From Chloroflexota bacterium (lineage in GTDB: Bacteria > Chloroflexota > Anaerolineae > B4-G1 > SLSP01): DNA of 7,724 nucleotides. Positions 1 to 4,927 of this stretch are shown here, in pieces (the first letter of the stretch is position 1; each line of letters opens with the position of its first letter). The translations under genes were made by a program, and so were the position numbers. The stretch is taken from contig JAAZNO010000191.1 of NCBI GenBank assembly GCA_012798275.1, positions 1 to 7,724 on the forward strand. The letters run 5' to 3'. The notes below the pieces were generated by a model. The model ran no database searches. It was not told the origin of the DNA and worked only from the letters and a program-made list of their open reading frames with translations.

Positions 1-657
1 ACGATTGTCGAGGACCCCGCGCAGGCGTACGCGTCGGTGCTGACCCCGGCCGGCGTCGCTGCGTGCCAGGCGACCGCTCTCGGCGGACAGATTGATGTGA
101 CGTGCAACACGGAGGCTGCCGGCGTGTTGACGGTGAAGGAGCATCAATGGGACGGCTGGTATGCCTGGCTGAACGGCAAGCCGGTCGCCCTGGATCGCGA
201 CAGCGAATGGTTGAGCGTGTCCGCCCCTCCAGGGCAGAACTATTTCCAGTTCCGTTACCGTCCATGGGACGTGTGGCTGGGTCTGCTGGGCACGTGCGTG
301 GGCGGGGGACTCACGGCCTACCTGTGGCGGCGCCCGGTGCGCGACTCCGCGCTGTTGCTGCGGCTGGATGCGTGGACCGACGGCGTATGGGTTTTCGTCC
401 GGCGGCAGAGCGCGTGCCTGGGAACGGCCTTGCGAGGCGTGTCGCTGTACGACGAACGGCGGCTCTTGCGGGTGGCCCTCGGCGTGAACGGGATGGCCTT
501 GCTGGCGTTTGGCGTTTTGTTCATTTTCAGCCTGCAGCGCGGCTCCAGCAAAAGCGATTTTGTGTTACAATTCATGCGCGCGGCCTTCGTCTTAAGCGCG
601 CTCGTGGGAGGCGTGGAATTCTGGTCCGCCCGCGCGCGGCAACGGCGCCGCCCTTGA
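1..657 (+). CDS. C-terminal part of a multi-pass membrane protein (5' end outside window)
   Basis: The frame is open from base 1 and ends at TGA 655-657, giving 218 visible residues, so the real start lies upstream and the internal GTG at 37 need not be a start. The first ~90 residues form a soluble segment with W-D-G-W-Y-A-W-L-N-G-K-P-V and a following P-P-G-Q motif. This resembles the C-terminal beta-rich domain of YfhO-like or glycosyltransferase-type membrane proteins, where G-W-x-x-x-V-D-G-x-P is typical. Three hydrophobic segments follow at about residues 91-109, 158-178 and 188-208, and the protein ends in a basic tail (R-A-R-Q-R-R-R-P). By family analogy it would act at the cell envelope, perhaps in polysaccharide or lipid-linked sugar metabolism; this is inference. 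It is 751 bp from hypB across repeat DNA and probably not part of the hyp operon. Confidence 0.7.
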   Translation, partial: TIVEDPAQAYASVLTPAGVAACQATALGGQIDVTCNTEAAGVLTVKEHQWDGWYAWLNGKPVALDRDSEWLSVSAPPGQNYFQFRYRPWDVWLGLLGTCVGGGLTAYLWRRPVRDSALLLRLDAWTDGVWVFVRRQSACLGTALRGVSLYDERRLLRVALGVNGMALLAFGVLFIFSLQRGSSKSDFVLQFMRAAFVLSALVGGVEFWSARARQRRRP

Positions 658-676
658 TGGTCAGGCAATGTCTATG

Positions 677-732
677 GGGAACGTGAGCACGTGGGAACGT
701 GAGAAGGTGTGAAGGTGCGAACGTGGGAACGT
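677..732 (+). repeat. Octamer tandem array, consensus GNGAACGT (7 units)
   Basis: Seven consecutive 8-nt units follow each other without a gap: GGGAACGT, GAGCACGT, GGGAACGT, GAGAAGGT, GTGAAGGT, GCGAACGT, GGGAACGT. The second base varies freely, the fifth to sixth vary slightly, and the GT end is constant. It lies just after the membrane-protein gene. The same unit family recurs at 4772-4819 after hypF. Confidence 0.85.
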
Positions 733-759
733 CAGTGACTCGCAAGTTCGCTATTCTCG

Positions 760-875
760 AAGGAGTTGACATGTTCCTGCGGCACATCACCGCGGATGAA
801 AATGTAATGTGCGGTCATAGTTCAGCCTGGCGTCAGGTAGCTCGACGGCAATGGATGAACCTTGGTGAGCTGTAG
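760..875 (+). repeat. RBS-plus-ATG segment, copy A, with 34-codon ORF
   Basis: AAGGAG at 760-765 stands 5 nt before ATG 771. The ORF 771-875 encodes 34 residues beginning M-F-L-R-H-I-T and ends at TAG 873-875. The first ~50 nt resemble the segment starting at ATG 1188: both have ATGT, then GCACATCA, then GAAAATGT and an ATGTG or ATTTGTG block. In both copies a GCACAT or CACAT arm can pair with a downstream ATGTG arm. The peptides encoded by the two copies are only weakly alike, so conservation at the DNA or RNA level is as likely as a peptide. I recognise no protein family. Confidence 0.35.
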
Positions 876-893
876 CTTTTGCCCCACCTCCTG

Positions 894-931
894 CTCCCTC
901 CTCGACGGCGCATACGCCGTTGGGGAGGGGG
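894..931. repeat. Hairpin 1 of leader (imperfect long stem)
   Basis: A core stem ACGGCG (905-910) / CGCCGT (915-920) closes a CATA loop and is extended outward by pyrimidine-rich 894-904 pairing with G-rich 921-931, with a few G-T pairs. A run of A follows on the + strand, not T, so it is not a canonical + strand terminator. Confidence 0.6.
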
Positions 932-942
932 AGAAAAAATAA

Positions 943-981
943 GGGGTTTTGCAGGCGGGCGTAGCCCGCCTGCAAAACCCC
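943..981 (-). terminator. Hairpin 2 of leader: perfect 18-bp stem, terminator-like on minus strand
   Basis: The arms 943-960 and 964-981 are exact reverse complements (18 bp) with a 3-nt loop GTA. On the minus strand the stem is followed by TTATTTTTT (complement of 934-942), the layout of an intrinsic terminator. On the + strand it is followed by CACAAAAAAA, so termination of + strand transcription is not expected from this layout. No minus-strand gene is present to need it; it may instead be a dispersed hairpin repeat. Confidence 0.55.
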
Positions 982-993
982 ACAAAAAAAGTT

Positions 994-1025
994 CCCCTTT
1001 CCCCCGCGCACGCGGGGGAAAGGGG
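994..1025 (-). terminator. Hairpin 3 of leader: 14-bp stem, terminator-like on minus strand
   Basis: Arms 994-1007 and 1012-1025 pair perfectly over 14 bp (CCCCTTTCCCCCGC / GCGGGGGAAAGGGG) with loop GCAC. On the minus strand the stem is followed after GAAC by seven T (complement of 984-990), again terminator-like in that direction only. Hairpins of this CCCC..CGCG..GGGG type are frequent intergenic repeats in GC-rich bacteria. Confidence 0.55.
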
Positions 1026-1127
1026 CCAGGGGATAGGGGAAAAAATTGATTCTCAATCTTCAGTAGTTGCCAGGAAATTTTCCGTTTTTCAGTCAGTGGC
1101 GGTACCTTTGTCACGCAAGTGATTTTT

Positions 1128-1151
1128 TCGCTGATTCGCTGATTCGCTGAC
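1128..1151 (+). repeat. Octamer tandem array, consensus TCGCTGAT
   Basis: Two exact units TCGCTGAT and a third TCGCTGAC follow in register, then a decayed unit TGCTGACC (1152-1159). The same unit family opens the hypC leader at 4827, and both arrays lead into an identical CTATTTTCCGAGGAG block. Confidence 0.75.
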
Positions 1152-1167
1152 TGCTGACCGCTGCTCT

Positions 1168-1238
1168 CTATTTTCCGAGGAGGCGCCATGTGCTGGCGCA
1201 CATCATGCAAGCACGAAAATGTGATTTGTGAGTCGTGA
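1168..1238 (+). repeat. RBS-plus-ATG segment, copy B, with 16-codon ORF
   Basis: CTATTTTCCGAGGAGG (1168-1183) is a strong ribosome binding site 4-5 nt before ATG 1188. The ORF 1188-1238 encodes M-C-W-R-T-S-C-K-H-E-N-V-I-C-E-S and ends at TGA. The 15 nt at 1168-1182 are identical to 4871-4885 in the hypC leader, and the CGCCATGTG(T)CTGGC junction matches the hypC start except for one missing T. It also matches copy A at 771. It could be a short leader peptide, a decayed gene start, or a dispersed repeat; I cannot decide. Confidence 0.35.
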
Positions 1239-1264
1239 GCAGAGGCTGCGACGGCTCGCAGTTC

Positions 1265-1320
1265 GGCAGGGGATGGAATCCCCTGCCTGACACGAGCCAA
1301 GCGCGCTGAAGCGCGTTGTT
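1265..1320 (+). repeat. Two-hairpin dispersed element, copy 1
   Basis: The first hairpin is perfect: GGCAGGGGAT (1265-1274), loop GGA, ATCCCCTGCC (1278-1287). After the linker TGACACGAGCCAA comes a second hairpin CGCGC (1302-1306) / GCGCG (1311-1315) with loop TGAA, then TTGTTTGA. A second copy with the same hairpin order and nearly the same linker is at 6360-6418. Both hairpin loops contain GAA or TGAA. It looks like a REP-like dispersed element; no transposase is near. Confidence 0.7.
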
Positions 1321-1360
1321 TGAGGACGTAGCAGCCCCGGGGGCCAGGAATTTCTGATCT

Positions 1361-1390
1361 GATTCGTGAAATTCGTGTTCATTCGGGGCC
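1361..1390 (+). repeat. Imperfect ATTCG-type short repeats before hypB
   Basis: ATTCGTGAA, ATTCGTGTTC and ATTCGGGGCC follow one another at 9-10 nt spacing (ATTCG at 1362, 1371, 1381) and run directly into the hypB ribosome binding site. Similar phrases of the type ATTCGTGTTCATTCG occur between genes in several bacterial groups. Function is unknown. Confidence 0.5.
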
Positions 1391-1391
1391 A

Positions 1392-1404
1392 TTTTCCGAG
1401 GAGG
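1392..1404 (+). promoter_or_regulatory. Ribosome binding site of hypB in a recurring TTTTCCGAGGAGG block
   Basis: GAGGAGG (1398-1404) stands 4 nt before ATG 1409. The whole block TTTTCCGAGGAG occurs three times in the window: at 1171, at 1392 and at 4874. Confidence 0.8.
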
Positions 1405-1408
1405 CCTT

Positions 1409-2110
1409 ATGTGTGACACTTGTGGTTGTGAGCATCACCCGCAGGAACAGGAGCCGGTGACCGCTCAGCGCATCCCTGTGGTGCAGAAGATCCTCAACGC
1501 CAACGATCAGGCAGCGCAGGAGAATCGGGAGCATCTCAAAGCGCACGGCATCACCGCATTCAACCTCATGTCCTCGCCGGGGGCGGGGAAAACGACACTC
1601 TTGCTGGCGACGATCGCCGCGTTGCGCGAGCGTTTCCGCATTGGCGTCATCGAGGGCGATACTGCGTCGCAGGTGGATGCGGAGATCATCGCCGCGACGG
1701 GGACGCCGGTCGTGCAGATCAACACGGGCGGCGGCTGTCACCTGGACGCGCCGATGGTGCATAGCGCCCTGCACGCCCTGCCGCTCGAGGTGCTGGACGT
1801 GACCTTCATCGAGAACGTGGGCAATCTCATCTGCCCGGTGTCGTTCGACCTGGGACAGGATTACCGGGTGGCGCTGCTCAGCGTTCCCGAAGGGCACGAC
1901 AAACCCTACAAGTACCCCGCGATCTTCGAGGCGGTGGATGTGGTGGTCGTCACCAAGACCGATCTCATGCCCTACCTGGATTTCGACCTGCCGAAATTCA
2001 CCGAGCTGGTGTGGGGACTGAATCCCGCCGCGTCCGTGCTGCCGCTCTCGGCCAAGACCGGCGAGGGGATGGCGGCCTGGCTCGCCTGGGTGGAGGAGCG
2101 GCTGGGATAA
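1409..2110 (+). CDS. hypB: Hydrogenase nickel incorporation GTPase HypB
   Basis: HypB is a SIMIBI-class GTPase that, with HypA, delivers nickel to the precursor of the [NiFe]-hydrogenase large subunit in the cytoplasm. The 233-residue protein begins M-C-D-T-C-G-C-E-H-H, the high-affinity N-terminal nickel motif C-x-x-C-G-C (C2, C5, C7), without a long His-rich stretch. The P-loop S-S-P-G-A-G-K-T-T is at 55-63, the metal-binding C-H pair of the GTPase domain at C110-H111, E-N-V-G-N-L-I-C-P at 135-143, and the base-recognition T-K-T-D-L at 182-186. The length fits the family. The ATG at 1409 is set by the GAGGAGG ribosome binding site and by the N-terminal Cys motif. It is the first gene of the operon, 26 nt ahead of hypF; the usual partner hypA is not adjacent. 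Confidence 0.97.
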   Translation: MCDTCGCEHHPQEQEPVTAQRIPVVQKILNANDQAAQENREHLKAHGITAFNLMSSPGAGKTTLLLATIAALRERFRIGVIEGDTASQVDAEIIAATGTPVVQINTGGGCHLDAPMVHSALHALPLEVLDVTFIENVGNLICPVSFDLGQDYRVALLSVPEGHDKPYKYPAIFEAVDVVVVTKTDLMPYLDFDLPKFTELVWGLNPAASVLPLSAKTGEGMAAWLAWVEERLG

Positions 2111-2124
2111 CGGCGCCCGGCGAC

Positions 2125-2130
2125 GGAGGG
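2125..2130 (+). promoter_or_regulatory. Ribosome binding site deciding the GTG start of hypF
   Basis: GGAGGG at 2125-2130 stands 6 nt before GTG 2137. This places the hypF start after the hypB stop (2108-2110), rather than at the in-frame start at 2011 that would give a long overlap and a non-conserved extension. Confidence 0.75.
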
Positions 2131-2136
2131 AATCTC

Positions 2137-4776
2137 GTGCAGCCTGAAAATGTGCCGGCGAGGGCGCTGCGGATTTCGATCACCGGCGTGGTGCAGGGGG
2201 TCGGTTTCCGTCCCTTCGTGTACAACCTGGCGCGGCGGCTCGGCGTGCGCGGCTGGGTGCTGAATCACTCCGGCGGCGTGGACATCGAGGTCGAAGCCGA
2301 CCCGGAGACGCTGACGGCGTTCCTCGCCGGGCTGCGCGCTGAGGCGCCCCCGCTCGCGCACATCGCTTCGCTGGAGGCGACACCGATCCCCTCGAATGGC
2401 TACACGACGTTCGAGATCCGCCATTCGGAGGCGCAGGCGGGACGTTTCGTGCTCATCTCGCCGGACGTGGCGACTTGTCCCGATTGCCTGCGGGAGCTGT
2501 TCGATCCTGCCGACCGGCGCTACCGCTACCCCTTCATCAACTGCACGAATTGCGGGCCGCGCTTCACCCTCATCACGGACATCCCCTACGACCGGCCCAA
2601 TACTACCATGCGCGTCTTCCCTCTCTGCGACGCCTGTCGTGCCGAGTACGAAAACCCCGCCGACCGCCGCTTTCACGCTCAGCCCAACGCCTGCCCCGTG
2701 TGTGGACCCCAACTCAGCCTGGTGATACCTCAGCCGTCCACCGTCCAGCAACCAGCAACCAGCTTCCAGCAACCAGCTTCCAGCAACCAGCTTCCAGCAA
2801 CCAGCTTCCAGCAACCAGCAACCAGCAACCAGCTTCCAGCAACCAGCTTCCAGCCACCAGCCACCAGCTTCCAGCAACCAGCAACCAGCTTCCAGCCACC
2901 AGCCACCAGCTTCCAGCCACCAGCAACCAGCAACCAGCTTCCAGCAACCAGCTTCCAGCCACCAGCCACCAGCCACCAGCCACCAGCCACCAGCTTCCAG
3001 CAACCAGCAACCAGTCTCCAGCTTCCAGCAACCAGCTCCCAGCCACCAGCTTCCAGCGACGAGATTCTCTCCTGGGCCAGCGAGCTGCTTTTGCGCGGCG
3101 GCATTCTCGCCCTCAAGGGCCTGGGCGGCTTCCAGCTGGCGTGTGACGCGACCGCTGCCGAAGCGGTGCGGCGCCTGCGCGAACGCAAGCGTCGCCCGCA
3201 CAAACCCTTCGCCGTGATGGTCGCTTCCCTGGAGGAGGCTCGCCTCTACTGCGAAATCTCGCCGGAAGAGGCGGCCCTGCTCACCTCGCCGCAGGCGCCG
3301 ATCGTCTTGCTACGACGCCGGACGCCGGATGGCGCTGTCGGACGGGCGCCGGTGGCCCCCGAGGTCGCGCCGAACCAGCACACCCTCGGCCTGATGCTGC
3401 CCTACACGCCACTGCATCATCTGCTGCTGCGCGATGTGGGCCGTCCGCTGGTGATGACGAGCGGCAACTTGAGCGAAGAACCCATCGCCAAAGACAACGA
3501 CGAGGCATTGGAGCGGCTCGCCGGCATCGCCGACGCCTTCTTGTTGCACGACCGCGACATCTACGCGCGCTACGATGATTCCGTGGTGCAGGTCGGCCGA
3601 TTTGCAAATCCAAAATCCGGATCCCCAACCCCGAAATTGCAAGTAGTGCGCCGCGCGCGCGGCTATGCCCCTTTCCCCATCCCCTTGCCCTTTGAGGTGG
3701 GACAGGTCTTTGCGGCGGGCCCCCTGCTCAAGAACACGTTCACGCTCACCCGCGAGCGCTACGCCTTCGTGAGCCAGCACATCGGCGACCTGGAGAATCT
3801 GGAGACGCTGGAGCACTACGAGGCCGCGCTGGCGACGTATCAACGGCTATTCCGCATCGCGCCGGAGCGGGTGGTGTGCGATCTGCATCCGGATTACCTG
3901 AGCACGCGCTTCGCGGAGGATTTCGCCCGCGCACACGGGCTGCCGGTGCCGACGCGAGTTCAGCATCACCGGGCGCACATCGCCGCATGTCTGGCGGATA
4001 ACGGCTGGCCCCGCGACGGCGGCCCCGTCATCGGGGTGGCGTTGGACGGCACGGGCTACGGCGATGACGGCGCGATCTGGGGCGGCGAGTGGTTTTTGGG
4101 GGATTACAATGGGCTGCGCCGGGTGGCGCACCTCGAGCCGTTGCCCCTCCCCGGCGGCGATGCGGCGACGCGCGCGCCCTGGCGCATCACCGTCGCCTAT
4201 CTCCATGCTCTGCTAGAGCCGGAGGATTTCCCTGCCGACCTCTGTTTCGCGGGCTTCTGCCCCGGCGAGGCGGGTTTCATCCGGCAGCAGATCGAGAAGG
4301 GCCTGAATGTGCCCCGGACTACCTCGATGGGACGGCTCTTCGACGCCGTGAGCGCGCTTTTGGGCGTGCGCAGCGAGATCAGCTACGAGGCTCAGGCCGC
4401 TATTGAGCTGGAACAGCTGGCCTGGGGCGCGCAGGACTGGCGACCCTTTCCCTTCACCATCGAAGACGGGGTGGTGCGACTCGCGCCGCTTTTCTACGCC
4501 CTGCTGGAGACGCTGGAGCGCGGCGGCGCGCTTCCCGACATCGCCGCGCGCTTCCATGCGACCGTCGCACGGATGGTGCTGGAGGTCTGCGTCCGTTTGC
4601 GCGACGTCAGCGGCGTGACGACCGTCGCCCTGAGCGGCGGCGTCTTCCAGAACGCCCTGCTGTTGGATTTGACCGTCCCCATGTTGGAAGCTGCTGACTT
4701 TGACGTGTTGGTGCACCATCAAGTGCCTTGCAACGACGGCGGCCTCTCGTTGGGTCAGGCGGTTTACGCCCCCTAA
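2137..4776 (+). CDS. hypF: Carbamoyltransferase HypF with a large in-frame repeat insert
   Basis: HypF converts carbamoyl phosphate and ATP to carbamoyl-adenylate and transfers the carbamoyl group to the C-terminal Cys of HypE, the source of the cyanide ligands. From GTG 2137 it has 879 residues, against roughly 750-770 usual for the family. Domains in order: acylphosphatase (G-V-V-Q-G-V-G-F-R-P-F, 17-27; R25 and N43 as catalytic candidates); two zinc-finger motifs C114-x2-C117-x18-C136-x2-C139 and C164-x2-C167-x18-C186-x2-C189; a repeat tract P-A-T-S-x-Q-x (about 203-308); YrdC-like domain (K-G-L-G-G near 328, K-R-R-P-H-K-P-F from 351); Kae1-like carbamoyltransferase domain (H610-H611-x2-H614, D637-G-T-G, A-L-S-G-G-V-F-Q-N from 831, N-D-G-G from 866). 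A second small insert lies near 490-502. All catalytic modules look intact, so I infer a working enzyme with an extra disordered linker. Confidence 0.96.
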   Translation: MQPENVPARALRISITGVVQGVGFRPFVYNLARRLGVRGWVLNHSGGVDIEVEADPETLTAFLAGLRAEAPPLAHIASLEATPIPSNGYTTFEIRHSEAQAGRFVLISPDVATCPDCLRELFDPADRRYRYPFINCTNCGPRFTLITDIPYDRPNTTMRVFPLCDACRAEYENPADRRFHAQPNACPVCGPQLSLVIPQPSTVQQPATSFQQPASSNQLPATSFQQPATSNQLPATSFQPPATSFQQPATSFQPPATSFQPPATSNQLPATSFQPPATSHQPPATSFQQPATSLQLPATSSQPPASSDEILSWASELLLRGGILALKGLGGFQLACDATAAEAVRRLRERKRRPHKPFAVMVASLEEARLYCEISPEEAALLTSPQAPIVLLRRRTPDGAVGRAPVAPEVAPNQHTLGLMLPYTPLHHLLLRDVGRPLVMTSGNLSEEPIAKDNDEALERLAGIADAFLLHDRDIYARYDDSVVQVGRFANPKSGSPTPKLQVVRRARGYAPFPIPLPFEVGQVFAAGPLLKNTFTLTRERYAFVSQHIGDLENLETLEHYEAALATYQRLFRIAPERVVCDLHPDYLSTRFAEDFARAHGLPVPTRVQHHRAHIAACLADNGWPRDGGPVIGVALDGTGYGDDGAIWGGEWFLGDYNGLRRVAHLEPLPLPGGDAATRAPWRITVAYLHALLEPEDFPADLCFAGFCPGEAGFIRQQIEKGLNVPRTTSMGRLFDAVSALLGVRSEISYEAQAAIELEQLAWGAQDWRPFPFTIEDGVVRLAPLFYALLETLERGGALPDIAARFHATVARMVLEVCVRLRDVSGVTTVALSGGVFQNALLLDLTVPMLEAADFDVLVHHQVPCNDGGLSLGQAVYAP
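2745..3059 (+). repeat. 45-unit heptamer tandem array CCAGCNN inside hypF
   Basis: Exactly 45 uninterrupted 7-nt units fill 315 bp. I count 17 CCAGCAA, 14 CCAGCTT, 11 CCAGCCA and three variants (CCAGTCT at 3011, CCAGCTC at 3032, CCAGCGA at 3053). Two decayed units (CAGCCGT, CCACCGT) may precede it at 2731-2744. As 7 and 3 share no factor, three units make one 21-nt, 7-codon peptide repeat P-A-[TS]-S-[NFH]-Q-[QLP]; the tract is 15 such peptide repeats. It is rich in Pro, Gln, Ser, Thr and Ala and is expected to be disordered. It lies in the linker between the second zinc finger and the YrdC-like domain. Confidence 0.97.
3605..3639 (+). repeat. Small degenerate heptamer-like insert inside hypF
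   Basis: CAAATCC, AAAATCC, GGATCCC, CAACCCC and GAAATTG can be read as five decayed 7-nt units. The stretch is AT-richer than its surroundings and encodes A-N-P-K-S-G-S-P-T-P-K-L, lying between D-D-S-V-V-Q-V and V-V-R-R-A-R-G-Y-A-P, where HypF proteins normally have only a short turn. I infer a second, older repeat insertion. Confidence 0.5.
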
Positions 4777-4819
4777 CGTGCGAACGTGCGAAGGTATCCA
4801 CGTGTGAAGGTGCAAACGT
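4772..4819 (+). repeat. Octamer tandem array, consensus GNGAACGT (second locus)
   Basis: In-register 8-nt units: CCTAACGT, GCGAACGT, GCGAAGGT, ATCCACGT, GTGAAGGT, GCAAACGT. The first unit contains the hypF stop codon TAA (4774-4776). It is the same family as 677-732. Confidence 0.8.
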
Positions 4820-4826
4820 AAATGGT

Positions 4827-4882
4827 TCGCTGATTCGCCGACTTGCCTCTTCGTTTCTTCGCCTTCTCGCCTATTTTCCGAG
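4827..4882 (+). repeat. Decayed octamer array in the hypC leader
   Basis: The stretch parses into 8-nt units TCGCTGAT, TCGCCGAC, TTGCCTCT, TCGTTTCT, TCGCCTTC, TCGCCTAT, TTTCCGAG, the early ones matching the array at 1128-1151. The last unit runs into the TTTTCCGAGGAG ribosome-binding block. Confidence 0.55.
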
Positions 4883-4922
4883 GAGCACTTACGCATCACG
4901 CATTACGTTTTTTTTTGAGGAG
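4874..4922 (+). promoter_or_regulatory. Split and duplicated ribosome binding site of hypC
   Basis: TTTTCCGAGGAG (4874-4885) is followed not by an ATG but by 31 nt with two ACGCATY heptamers (4891-4904) and nine T (4908-4916), then a second GAGGAG (4917-4922) 5 nt before ATG 4928. Deleting 4886-4922 would restore TTTTCCGAGGAG-ACGCCATGTG, matching 1171-1192 at 21 of 22 positions. The functional site is most likely the second GAGGAG. Confidence 0.65.
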
Positions 4923-4927
4923 ACGCC

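Larger units (their letters stand above)
658..1408. other. 751-bp repeat-rich leader between the membrane-protein gene and hypB
   Basis: I see no conventional gene here on either strand. The stretch holds, in order: an octamer array (677-732), an RBS-plus-ATG segment with a 34-codon ORF (760-875), three hairpins (894-1025), an AT-richer stretch (1026-1127), a second octamer array (1128-1151), a second RBS-plus-ATG segment with a 16-codon ORF (1171-1238), a two-hairpin dispersed element (1265-1320), and imperfect ATTCG-type repeats (1361-1390) running into the hypB ribosome binding site. Long minus-strand ORFs across it translate the hairpins into low-complexity peptides and are not convincing. 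A promoter for hyp presumably lies here, but I cannot place a clear -35/-10 pair. Confidence 0.75.

Noticed and set aside
677..732. Possible CRISPR array
   Set aside because: The units are 8 nt, directly adjacent and without spacers; no cas gene is present.
1194..1209. TGGC-N9-TGC match resembling a sigma-54 -24/-12 promoter
   Set aside because: The GG and GC spacing fits, but two consensus positions differ and the site lies inside copy B of a repeated segment; copy A does not keep it.
833..1300. Minus-strand ORF of 155 codons in the hypB leader
   Set aside because: It translates hairpins into peptides such as P-P-R-A-R-G-K-G, typical of spurious ORFs across GC-rich hairpin repeats; no family is recognisable.
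2011..2136. Upstream in-frame start of hypF at 2011 overlapping hypB
   Set aside because: The extra 42 residues resemble out-of-frame hypB, and GTG 2137 with GGAGGG 6 nt upstream gives the conserved acylphosphatase start.
1972..3201. Long minus-strand ORF (409 codons) rich in W, L, A, G, C
   Set aside because: It is antisense to hypB/hypF; the open frame comes from the stop-free CCAGCNN repeat and GC-rich antisense sequence. It has no ribosome binding site of note and no conserved domain.
4908..4916. Nine T as an intrinsic terminator between hypF and hypC
   Set aside because: No stable hairpin precedes it; ACGCATC-ACGCATT is a direct, not inverted, repeat.
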